Below are positions 22,451 through 31,734 of a stretch of DNA of 64,000 nucleotides, in pieces. Position 1 is the stretch's first letter; each line of letters starts with the position of its first letter. The DNA comes from Limonium bicolor (lineage: Eukaryota; Streptophyta; Magnoliopsida; Caryophyllales; Plumbaginaceae): positions 298,850,167 to 298,914,166 of the forward strand of contig CM041779.1 of NCBI GenBank assembly GCA_023374045.1. Direction: 5' to 3'. A program made the translations under genes and the position numbers. Under the pieces are notes generated by a model, which saw only the letters and a program-made list of their open reading frames with translations, did no database searches and had not been told where the DNA came from.

Positions 22451-23652
22451 GTGACAGTGCCTCGGCGACCCCGACTGAGAGGACCTTCATCTCCACCCAC
22501 GAATCCTACCAGACGTGGACTGCGAGATCATTCCAAGAAAGCGCCAAATGGGCATACCCCTGCGCCGTCCTCGAAGCGCAAAGTTGCGATTCTCCTGCTC
22601 AGCAATCCCGGTCTCCGAAGCGCAAGAAGTCTGTGGGCAAACTTCTGTCCAAAGCTAAGGCAAAGGAATTCCATCTTGAACGATCACAAAATCCAAGTCG
22701 TGCTTATCCTCAGAAGCCTGTCTTTGGTCGTGCCTTCCTCGAATCGGATATTGTTCCTGGTAAGCTGATCGACTGTGACTGGCTGGAGAATAATTCTTTA
22801 GCGTCTTTAGGAGATGCCATACGTTTCCAAGGTTGGGATAATTTGTTTAAGTCGGAGACTGCGTATTACCCTGAATTTCTGTTTCCATTTATTCAAAACA
22901 TGGAATTTCTATCTCCCTTTGAATTCAAGACTGAAGTTGCTGGCAAGAAAATGATAATTTCACCTGCATGGCTTGCTATGATGTTAGAGGTTCCCCTAGA
23001 CGGTCTGGCTGAATTTAATCCACAGAAAATTGAGGTAGCGCCCCATACCGAGGTAGTTGATCACTTTGCTCTGTCACGCGTGAGTTCTAGACTCAAGCAC
23101 TACCCACAGAGGGATTTAGCAGTCTTGCCTCGCCTGTTACATATGATAACCTATCAATGTCTTCTTCCTCGGTCTGACATGAGAGACAAGGTTACACCAG
23201 TGGATCTTGCGGTTATGTGGTGTCTTGATAGGAAGATACATCTATCTCTGCCTAGGATGATCATTTCCCATCTGAGGACTGTCATTAACAGCTCCAAGCC
23301 GTCGATTCCTTATCCGTTTTGGCTAACGAAAGTGCTCAGATATCATCAGATCTCTCTGGAAGATTCCTTCTCCATCCCCGCTCAACCAACGAGCTATCTC
23401 GCTTTGGCTACTCTTTCCAAGATGGGGATGGAACTCTCTGAGTCTGGCTGGCAACTCAAACAAGTAGGTCAACACAACGCCAAGACTGAGAAACAGGTTG
23501 CTCCGGATCCCATGCTACAATCTCTGATTCAGTCAGTTCTAGACTCAGTCCAGGCTTTGGAGAAGCGGGTAATGGCACATTTGGCGAGGCTGGAAGATAA
23601 ACTAGATACTCTCATGCCGGTGCCAGATTCTGAATCTTCTGAGAAAATATAA
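22451..23652 (+). CDS. Env-like ORF of Sirevirus-type copia element
   Basis: The main open frame runs 22633-23652 (~339 residues); its first listed codon is GTG, so translation probably begins upstream. Pro/Arg/Lys-rich sequence in another frame from 22451 could be its N-terminus if a frameshift lies near 22600. No zinc knuckle or pol motif is present. Central region (~60-230) is rich in aromatic and Leu residues (PEFLFPFIQNMEFLSPFEF, MWCLDRKIHLSLPRMIISHL) and resembles the 'putative plant transposon protein' domain. The C-terminus (~285-330) is a predicted coiled coil (heptad Leu/Val in LIQSVLDSVQALEKRV). Position between pol and the 3' LTR matches Sirevirus env-like genes, whose function is unknown. 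I see no clear transmembrane segment. Confidence 0.65.
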
Positions 23653-24188
23653 TGATGTTTGAGTCTGTAATTGGTTCTTGTGTTTGTCGGGAATTGGTCT
23701 TTTTGATGAGGCAAAAGGGGGAAGTGTTTGGAAGTCTTTGAACTGTTCTTGTATGTTTGGAAATCTTTGAACTGATCTTGGTCCTTATGTTTTTGTGCTG
23801 GTACTTGAATTGTGGTGGATGGCGGTGGATGACCAAACTTCAATTTTTTTTGATTAGCATGCATTAGCTTCGTGACACTAGCCACATTTTGGATACACTA
23901 ATGCTACAATCCTATTTTCTGTTTAACTGCATCCTTGAATGTTGCTTATGCTAAGTCTTTCCACTGATGCTTACAAATCTCTCTTTCTTTATTACTACAA
24001 TTCTTTTGTTATGAGTCACTTTACGCTTGAAAGGTTGTGAGTGTTATACCAAGTACAGGATTAACTGAAAGACATGCAAAATTGAGGGGGAACGGTTTCA
24101 TGCGAAGCTGTCTGAGCACAAGACTCAGGGGGAATCAATCCAAGCTGTTCAAGACTTCAATGGTTTGCCGCATCAAAAAGGGGGAAAC
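23653..24188 (+). promoter_or_regulatory. 3' untranslated region with repeated polypurine tracts (nested copia)
   Basis: The tract next to the LTR (24175-24188, AAAAAGGGGGAAAC) primes plus-strand DNA. Similar tracts occur at 23713-23723, 24084-24092 and 24126-24134. Multiple polypurine copies before the 3' LTR are a described Sirevirus hallmark. Confidence 0.7.
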
Positions 24189-24758
24189 TGTTAATGCTAT
24201 TTTGATCGGCAAACTCAGCTTCAAACTGACAAGCACAAAAAGACCAATAACTGAAGACGCGGTTAGTCCTAAACCGAGAGAGCAAAGAAAGAAGATAGAA
24301 GATATTAAGTAAGATTTTATCTATCTGTTAAAGATAAATAAAATCTTAGGCGGTGACTGATTACTTAACGACTCGACATCTATAAAGTAAGTGGTGAGAC
24401 TAGGGTTAAAAAATTTTACGAATAAGGAAAACCGAGTGGGAAACACGGGAAACACAATAGGGATTCTTATGTGAAGAGATTTACAGCAATTGTAATATCG
24501 ATCTGGGTAAATAATTTGAAGATATACACGGGGTAGAACTTCAGGTGCTAGGAATTAAGGGATAGTCGTTTCTAGACGTGATCTGAGTATTTGTACTCGT
24601 GAGAACATAAAGAAGTGCAGGTTGTACGTGCTTTAACTTGTATCAGGTGTGATACGTGATTTATGTGAAAGTCAATTAAGTTCTTTAGTTATTCCTGTTC
24701 TCTGTTCTTCGTCAGTCCTAGACTAAGACGCATCATACACTAGCGGTAGGATTCTACA
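24189..24758 (+). mobile_element. 3' LTR of Sirevirus-type copia element
   Basis: 570 bp matching 15644-16219, TG...CA, followed by the GATGC duplication at 24759-24763. Confidence 0.95.
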
Positions 24759-24763
24759 GATGC

Positions 24764-25302
24764 TATGCCACATATTATGTTATGTTATGTTATGTTATGT
24801 TTAAAAAGGAATGCCATGTTATCATGACAATTAGTTGCGCGTATCCCGGTAGCCGATGGGCTGCACGTTAACCATACCAGCCAAGGGTTGCTGACCCCCT
24901 TGGGGGCTCCATATTTTTACTGCAGGATGAGGATCGAGGAAGCAGAGTGGCTGTAGGATCTAGGCTGCAGTTGTACTTTGGTTTATTTTGGATGTTGAGC
25001 CCGGGATGCGCCTGTGCTCCCGTGGCATTATATTTTGATCCCGTTGAAACTACTATGGCGGTATATTGCCAGTTTACAGTGAAGGAATGTATCTAAATAC
25101 TTGGTATTGTATATGATGTAATTATGGTTTTGGTTCTACGCTCGGGAGTCTGATCATCAGACCGGTACACTTGTATTTATTTTGCCTTGTCAACCACGTG
25201 GGTGGTTGACGGCGTTGTAGCACCGAAGCGTTAGTTATTGTTTAGTTATCTATTTCCGCTGCGATTCCATTTAGTTGTGAAGTTTGATGTAGGGGTGTTA
25301 CA
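24764..25302 (+). mobile_element. 5' LTR of Tekay-like gypsy element, part 2
   Basis: The continuation after the nested copia, matching about 35202-35724 of the 3' LTR. Ends ...GGTGTTACA. Includes a (TATGT)n tract at its start. Confidence 0.9.
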
Positions 25303-25307
25303 AAAAG

Positions 25308-25319
25308 TGGTATCAGAGC
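25308..25319 (+). other. Primer binding site (tRNA-Met), Tekay-like element
   Basis: TGGTATCAGAGC five bases after the LTR end. Chromoviruses such as Tekay/Del use initiator tRNA-Met. Confidence 0.9.
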
Positions 25320-26179
25320 GAAGTATCGCTCTGATGACTAGAATACCGAGCTTAGGAATATACCGAGTTAGGAAACCTAACTACAGTTACCTAAGTGAGC
25401 AGTTATGGAAAGGTTAACCACTAACTAAGTGTGAAGATACCTTGTTGTCGGGAAAACGTTACAACCGTTGGAACCGATAAGTGCAAGCACAGTGCTAATA
25501 ATGTTCATGTGAATTCAGATGTCAGGTAGACCGAGAGGTAGAGGCCGGGAAGCGGTACTGGAGATACGGATGACCAGGGCGAGAATACTACGGCTCAGGT
25601 TATGGCCGAAGCTGTAGTGGCCGCCGTAGCCCAAATGGTCCCACAACTTGTAGCTGCAATTCAACAGGGGCAACAGCCCGAAGTTCAACTACCACCGCCA
25701 CCGCCACAAGAGACCAACTGGGTCAAGGCATTGGCAGATCTTAGACCCCCATCGTTTCATGGGGAGACCGACCCACGTAAGCTGGAGGCGTACATCTCTG
25801 AGTTGGAGACCGCCTACGAGACCTTGGATGTGCCTGCTGGGGCCAAGGTCCGTCTTGCCGCTTACTACTTGAAGGGTTCGGCACAAAGTTGGTGGAAGCT
25901 TGTGAGAGAGGACCGGATGGCGGATCCTCAGTTCGGATGGAGGGAGTACACGGCTCTGCTGCGAGCCAAGTATTACCCTGTGCATGTTCAAGAGGCCAAG
26001 CGCCTGGAGTTGGATAGTCTGAGGCAGGGGGACAAGATGTCGGTTGATGAGTACTACACTGCATTCACCGGTCTTATCCACCTGTTACCGGACCTGGGAT
26101 ACTCGAACCGGGTGCTGGTAAACCGTTTCTACAACGGTCTCAGCCACCGTCTTCGCCAGCTGAGTATACTACATTGCAG

Positions 26180-26312
26180 GTAATTTGAATGAAGTGTGGT
26201 ATGAATAAGTGTAATCCATAAGTGAGTATTAATGTGAGTTTGTGAGTATGTATTGCGGAGCATGACTGACGTCCTAAATTTAGGAGTGCTATCATGCCGC
26301 TGCTAAGTTGAG
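26180..26312 (+). other. Intron-like gap 1 in gag
   Basis: Starts GTAATTTG after GCAG and ends AAGTTGAG. It is ~133 bp, AT-richer than its flanks, with stops in all forward frames. As read it does not keep phase (off by one base), so it is either an intron with a nearby indel or decayed spacer. Confidence 0.4.
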
Positions 26313-26537
26313 ATTACCGTCCGTCTGAGGGACGAGGAGAATGCGCACAAGCGCAAGGCCACGAGCGAGGGCCAGAGTCCGCAGGGGTACGGGGAGGAAA
26401 GAAGAAAAAGCATTATCCCCAGCCCCAAAGAGTCAGCACCAGGGTGACAGGGCCAAGCCCAGACCACCACAGCTGAGGAGCCACTAAAGCTCACATATGC
26501 TTATGCGGCGAAACCCCTACGCCTTACCCACCTAAGG

Positions 26538-26618
26538 GTAATTATTTAATCATGTGTGACAAGTTAAGTGTATGTTTTAAGTTATGAAGTAAGTATTGAT
26601 TGTGTACTGTGATAGCAG
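26538..26618 (+). other. Intron-like gap 2 in gag
   Basis: Starts GTAATTATT after AAGG and ends GATAGCAG. It is ~81 bp and ~70% AT. It shares the GTAATT donor with gap 1. Phase is again off by one base. Confidence 0.4.
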
Positions 26619-27180
26619 CTAGCACCGGCTCTAGACCGGAGCGCCACTATTATTGTAAGTGGTGTAACAGGACCACCCCGGCAAGACTGCAAGGAAACGA
26701 CGTACAGTGTCGTTACTGCGCGAGAAATGGGGTCACCGTTACTACGAGTGTTACCGGAACCCCAACACAGAGTCAACAAGCCAAGGGGCAGTGGAAGGGT
26801 AAGGCCACAGCGACTACTGATGGCCCGAAGACGGCAAACCAGCCACCCACAGATCAGAGGCACACTGATTCCCAGAAGGGGAAGGGGTCGGGACCTAGCA
26901 AGGCCGCCCTGAATGTGGTGGACCGGTCTGAGGTGCCAGGGCCCTCTTCTAGACCAGGTACCGCCTAAACTGTTGAATGAAATAAGTGATTGCATACCGC
27001 ATTTCATGCATGTGTGTATTAGTGAGTCAAGTGTATTATCATGTGAGTAAAGTGTTAAAGTATAGTGTGAAAGTCACCTAATTAGGTAACTCTAAACTTA
27101 AAGGAACCTTCAATATATGTTATCCAATCCCACCCACACCAAACCCTGAAGAAACCACCATCAACATCACCGACTTTCCA

Positions 27181-27843
27181 ATGGAGCAATGTCAGGTTAT
27201 CCAGCCAGGTATGATACTCTTAAATGGATACCTGACACCGGAAGCACAAGTCCACATCATCAGACGATGCAATGAACTTGGAGCAAAACCTGGAGGTTTC
27301 TACACACCTGAATACCCGAGCGGATCAAGAATGAAATTGAAGATGATGTGCATGGGTAAGGACTGGAATCCTTACACCAAGTCATATCAAGAAGTGCGAG
27401 CTGAAGACGGAGCAACTGTACCGATGATACCTGAGGAGTTCCTTGCGGTCGTTAATCACGCCGTGGGAATTGCTCAGCAAGTTGAAAAGAATTCAATTCC
27501 AAGTGTTAAAGCAGATTTGTGTATTGTGAACTTCTACCAGAAAGGTGGACGATTAGGTTTACACCAAGATAAGGACGAGTCACCCGAGTCTCTAAGTAAG
27601 GGAGTACCTGTGGTGTCTTGGTCCATTGGTGATACCGCAGTATTTATATATGGCGAGCAGAAGCGTGCTGATCTCGCAAAGAAGTTAGTACTAAAGTCAG
27701 GAGACGTGTTAATCATGGGTGGGCAGTCAAGGATGCTATATCATGGCATCAGGAAGATCAAACTGAATACCGCACCGTCGGCAGTGATCAATGCCACACA
27801 CATGAAACCCAGACGTTTGAATTTGACCTTCAAACAGTTTTAA
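27181..27843 (+). CDS. AlkB-type 2OG/Fe(II) dioxygenase ORF inside gypsy element
   Basis: An intact 220-codon frame. Fe(II) ligands are H128 and D130 in GLHQDKDES and H188 in YHGIRK. N117-Y119 (NFY) and R212-N214-T216 (RRLNLTFK) match the 2-oxoglutarate-binding RxNxTxR signature, but the last Arg is K218. LKMMCMGKDWNPYT and GFYTPEYPSG resemble plant ALKBH1-type proteins, so a captured, intronless host gene is likely. Such enzymes oxidatively remove methyl groups from DNA or RNA bases. The frame stays open upstream to the acceptor at 27086, adding ~32 residues that include FNICYP, so a Gag-AlkB fusion is possible. It lies between gag and protease on the same strand and stays open while both neighbours are frameshifted. 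I know of no established AlkB in Tekay chromoviruses, but cannot search. Confidence 0.9.
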   Translation: MEQCQVIQPGMILLNGYLTPEAQVHIIRRCNELGAKPGGFYTPEYPSGSRMKLKMMCMGKDWNPYTKSYQEVRAEDGATVPMIPEEFLAVVNHAVGIAQQVEKNSIPSVKADLCIVNFYQKGGRLGLHQDKDESPESLSKGVPVVSWSIGDTAVFIYGEQKRADLAKKLVLKSGDVLIMGGQSRMLYHGIRKIKLNTAPSAVINATHMKPRRLNLTFKQF

Positions 27844-28026
27844 GCTTTGTATAATTATGTAATGTGTTAAGCCAGTGTATGTTAAGGATGTTATATATGT
27901 GTTAAGTTATGTCAACAGTGTAAACCAACAATGTTGTAAGGAGAGTGTGTTAATGAATAAAGTGGAGTTGTTGAAGTATATCAACCGTGTTGTTACCCAA
28001 TACTTATTAGTTTGCCAATGAATTAG
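27844..28026 (+). other. AT-rich spacer after AlkB ORF
   Basis: 183 bp, AT-rich with repeated GTGTTAAG/ATGTTAAG words, ending at the distal acceptor. Composition resembles the intron-like gaps, not coding sequence. No other gene is seen. Confidence 0.5.
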
Positions 28027-29578
28027 GCTGTGCTCTCGGAACGGAAGGTATACTGAGTGTCTGCAATGAGGCAGAAGCCGGCAAGAGCGGCACAATCCTC
28101 ACCGGTACCTTTCCAGTCAATGGCGTGGACGCTTCGATCTTGTTCGACTCCGGAGCCTCTCATACATTTATTTCGCTATCCTTTGCGAAGAGACTGAGGT
28201 TAGACGGTGATGAGATGCCAGACTTCCTAGTAACTCTCCCGTCGAAAGAGCGGATCAGGTGTACCCGCTACCACCGAGATGTTGTTGTACGAATCAAGGT
28301 GAAGAGTTTCCGATCGACTCGATAGAGTTTGACGGACTCGGTTTTGATGTGATTGTCGGGATGAACTGGTTGGAGCGGTACAAGGGTAGAATCCTATGTG
28401 CCGAGCATCGACTGCTTCTTCGGAGTCCATCTGGGGTTACAATATCTTACCGCCAGAGGCCCAGGGAGCCTTCGACTCAGATCATCACCGCCATGGCTAT
28501 GTATCGTGAACTACGACGAGGGAGTGATGTATACCTCTGCTATGTCCAAGACATAGAGAGAGACCCAGAGTTTAGTTCTGATGTGCCGGTAGTGTCGGAG
28601 TTTCCTGATGTATTTCCTAAGGAACTGTCGGGCATGCCGCCAGCACGGGAAGTAGAGTTTGAAATTGATTTGGTTCCGGGCACCGGACCAATTGCGAAGG
28701 CGCCCTATCGTATGGCTCCAGCAGAAATAACAGAGCTCAAGGAGCAGCTGAGAGACCTACTCGACAAGGGATTCATCCGCCCTAGCGTTTCACCATGGGG
28801 AGCGCCAGTCCTCTTCGTGAAGAAGAAGGACGGTAGTCTCCGCCTGTGTATTGACTATCGAGAACTGAATGCGGTTACGGTGAAGAACCGTTACCCTTTA
28901 CCACGCATCGACGATTTATTTGATCAGTTGAGGGGAGCATCAGTATTCTCCAAGATAGATCTACGATCCGGATACCATCAGATTGCCATCCGTGACAGTG
29001 ACATTGAGAAGACAGCATTCAGAACTAGGTATGGACATTATGAGTTTACGGTTATGCCGTTTGGGCTATCCAATGCACCGGCTAAGTTCATGGACTTAAT
29101 GAACCGCTTGTTCCAAGATCAGTTGGACAAGTCAGTGGTAGTCTTCATCGACGATATTCTTGTGTACTCGAAATCAAGAGGTGGGCACGAAAGCCACCTG
29201 AGAAATGTGTTACAAACATTGAGGAGGAATCAGTTGTATGCTAAATTTTCGAAGTGTGAGTTTTGGTTGAACCAAGTATCTTTCCTTGGTCATGTGATTT
29301 CTGAGGCTGGGATCACTGTTGATCCGGCAAAGATTGATGCAGTGCGCACCTGGTCTAGGCCGAAGACAGTTACCGATATCAGATGCTTCCTCAGTCTGGC
29401 AGGTTATTATAGGAGGTTTGTGAAGGACTTCTCCAGTGTCTCGAAGCCGATGAGTTCCTTGATGAAAAAGGATGCACCATTCGAGTGGACAGTCGACTGT
29501 GAGAGTTCTTTCCAGAGTCTCAAGGATGCTCTGACATCTGCACCAGTCCTGACTACCAGACGGTCCAGATGGTTTTGA
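28027..29578 (+). pseudogene. Tekay-like protease and reverse transcriptase
   Basis: The protease active site DSGASHTFIS is at about 28146-28175. A frame change near 28300 leads into an open frame from ~28290 to 29578. Retropepsin C-terminal motif [11 protein letters not shown] is at ~28350. RT spans ~28640-29300 with [22 protein letters not shown], then the FIDD catalytic motif (29144-29155, intact) and the thumb ([11 protein letters not shown]). Order PR-RT is the gypsy order. The frame then breaks at ~29560 before RNase H. The RT copies element RNA into DNA in the particle. Confidence 0.92.
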
Positions 29579-29930
29579 GGTCTATTGCGACGCATCAGGC
29601 AGAGGTATGGGTTGTGTGTTGATGCAACAAAGGTCGTAGCTTACGCCTCCCGACAGCTGAAGAAGCATGAGGAGAACTACCCTACCCACGATTTAGAACT
29701 GGGTGCCATTGTCTTCGCATTGAAGATATGGTGACATTATTTGTATGGGGTAAGCGTGACAATTTATTCTGACCACAAGAGCTTAAAGTACCTGTTCACT
29801 CAGAAGGAGTTGAACATGAGACAAAGAAGGTGGGTTGAGTTTCTAAACGACTACGACATTAATCTACAGTACAAAGAGGGTAAGGCAAATGTGGTAGCTG
29901 ACGCATTGAGTCGCCGAGCACACTCTCTCC
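29579..29930 (+). pseudogene. Gypsy RNase H region, frameshifted
   Basis: [18 protein letters not shown] (~29580) is the first catalytic Asp region. A missing base near 29632 shifts the frame to [15 protein letters not shown] and then [16 protein letters not shown] at ~29731 sits where Arg is expected, a likely CGA-to-TGA change from methyl-C deamination. [18 protein letters not shown] and [10 protein letters not shown] complete RNase H. Confidence 0.85.
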
Positions 29931-31165
29931 ATTCGCTAGTCTCTCATACTGGCTTGGTTGAAGAGGTGCGGAGTGCTCAGATGACGGATCAGTATATGTT
30001 GGAGATCAGGCAGAAGCTTATTGACGGCACATTCGAGGGTCAGAAGTACGACTTCAGACTCCACGATGATGACCTGATTAGGCTTAATGGCCGATTGTGT
30101 ATTCCGAGGAGTAGTGCTGAGCTGAAGGAGCGCATACTGAGTGAATCACATTGTTCTACTACTTCGATTCACCCCGGACCTTCAAAGATGTATAAGGGTA
30201 TGAAAAGATATTTTTGGTGGACTGGAATGAAAAAGGATGTTACTGATTATGTATTGAGGTGTCTCACTTGCCAGAAGGTCAAGTTTGAGCACCGACGGCC
30301 TGGTGGTATGGTACAGCCAATGCCAGTGCCTGAGTGGAAGTTCCATGATATTTCTATGGACTTCGTAGTAGGGCTTCCACCTACAAGGGGAGGTCTGAAT
30401 ATGATTTGGGTTATTGTTGACCGACTGACCAAGGTGGCTCGATTCATACCGATGAAGGACACCTGGAAAGTGGCAAAACTGGCAGAACTCTTCGACAGAG
30501 AGATTGTAAGACATCATGGGGTACCGAAAACCATTGTATCTGACAGAGATACCAGATTCTTATCGAGGTATTGGAAGTCTACGCGAGAAGCACTGGGTAC
30601 CGAACTGAAATTGAGTACGGCGTTTCACCCACAGACAGATGGCCAGAGTGAGCGCACCATCCAGACACTTGAGGATATGTTACGTGCATGTGCACTTGAC
30701 TTTCAGACCAGCTGGATTGACAAGTTACATCTGATCGAGTTTAGCTACAACAACAGTTACCATGCTTCGATCAAGATGTCTCCTTTCCAGGCTTTGTACG
30801 GTAGACCATGCCGCACGCCATTATGCTGGGATGAGTCGAGTGAGACGGTCATTATAGGACCAGAGTATCTTGAACAAGTTCAGGCAGAAGTTCGCCAGAT
30901 CCGGGCTAACATGAAGGCAGCCCAGGATAGACAGAAGTCATACGCAGATGTGCACAGACGTGACCTGGAGTTCGCCGTGGGCGATCAGGTATTTTTGAGA
31001 GTATCCCCCATGAAGGGAGTATTTCGTTTTGGCCAGAAAGGCAAGTTGAGCCCAAAATATGTGGGGCCTTATGTTGTGACGGAGCGGATCGGCCCGGTAG
31101 CTTACAGACTTGATCTACCGCCGAGCTGGGCAAGGTACATGATGTATTTCATGTGTCCCAGTTGA
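29931..31165 (+). pseudogene. Gypsy integrase
   Basis: HHCC zinc domain: His in [11 protein letters not shown] (~30150), Cys pair in LRCLTC (~30255). Catalytic triad: Asp in [10 protein letters not shown] (~30355), Asp in IVSDRDTRF (~30537), Glu in [11 protein letters not shown] (~30640). GPY/F region [12 protein letters not shown] at ~31045. The frame closes near 31165 through a single missing base in the GYRLDLP...VSQLKK region and resumes 31153-31398. Integrase inserts the DNA copy; GPY/F plus chromodomain directs heterochromatin targeting in chromoviruses. Confidence 0.92.
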
Positions 31166-31398
31166 AGAAGTATATGTCTCATCCGTCTCATGTGCTTCAG
31201 CCTGAAAGGCTAACCTTAGAGTCGACCATGCGATCAGAGGAGACTCCGGTACGGATTCTGGATACTAAGACTCGAGACACTCGCCATAAGTCTGTGAGAC
31301 TGGTGAAGGTTCTTTGGTCTAACCAGGACGTTGAGGAGGCCACTTGGGAGCTGGAAGATAAGATGAAGGCGAAGTACCCGTCATTGTTTACTTCTTAG
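31153..31398 (+). pseudogene. Integrase C-terminus with chromodomain-like end
   Basis: An 81-residue frame ends LVKVLWSNQDVEEATWELED then a stop, after PVRILDTKTRDTRHK. This is the divergent chromodomain of plant Tekay-clade chromoviruses. It supports the clade assignment along with ~4 kb LTRs and a tRNA-Met primer. Confidence 0.8.
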
Positions 31399-31734
31399 TG
31401 TTTATGTGTATAGGGTACGGGGCGTACCCCTTTTTAAGGGGGGTAGAGCCGTTTCGGTTATGTGTGTACGACGTGTATTTAAATACATCGTCTATGTTAT
31501 GTTGTCATGTTACAGACCGTTGTGTCTGAATGATGTTGATGATGTTGTATATGTTGTATGGACCTTGTGTCCGATGTTATGTTGTATGGACCTTGTGTCT
31601 AATGTTATGTAAGTGTGTTGTTAATGTTGTATGGAAATATTGTTATATGTATTCCCGTGTTCTAATATTTAGGATATGTGGAAGTATGAACTTTGGGGAC
31701 AAAGTTCTTTTAAGGGGGGTAGATTGAAATACCC
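31399..31734 (+). other. 3' untranslated region and polypurine tract of Tekay-like element
   Basis: Non-coding, with GTTGTATGGACCTTGTGTC repeated about twice at 31550-31600. Polypurine tract TAAGGGGGGTAGAT at 31721-31734 abuts the 3' LTR. A similar TAAGGGGGG is at 31434-31442. Confidence 0.7.

Larger units (their letters stand above)
25519..26957 (+). pseudogene. Tekay-like gag, broken by frameshifts and intron-like gaps
   Basis: ATG at 25519 starts a short Arg/Gly-rich N-terminus, then a frame change to the long open stretch 25602-26179. That stretch holds the gypsy Gag domain (LRPPSFHGETDPRKLEAYI, SAQSWWKLVRED, GLSHRLRQ). A basic linker (26313-26537) and a nucleocapsid region (26619-26957) follow, with CKWCN and CRYCARN half-motifs. 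The CCHC knuckle is disrupted by apparent single-G losses at about 26670-26735. The three coding stretches are separated by AT-rich GT...AG gaps. The last stretch, 26740-26957, is Gln/Lys/Pro-rich and ends at a clean donor (CCAG|GTACCG). Gag packages the element RNA. Confidence 0.8.
26958..28026 (+). other. Candidate alternative intron carrying the AlkB exon
   Basis: Donor CCAG|GTACCG at 26957/26958. Proximal acceptor AATTAG|G at 27085/27086, distal acceptor AATTAG|G at 28026/28027. The donor leaves one base of a codon. Joining to 27086 opens a frame that reaches the AlkB ATG after 32 codons without a stop. Joining to 28027 opens the frame that runs into protease (DSGASHTFIS). Both acceptors are the same AATTAGG word (27080-27086, 28021-28027). 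Frames were checked by hand. Actual splicing is inferred. Confidence 0.6.

Noticed and set aside
25689..26081. Minus-strand frames of 107-130 codons in gag
   Set aside because: Opposite-strand shadows of the gag coding sequence.
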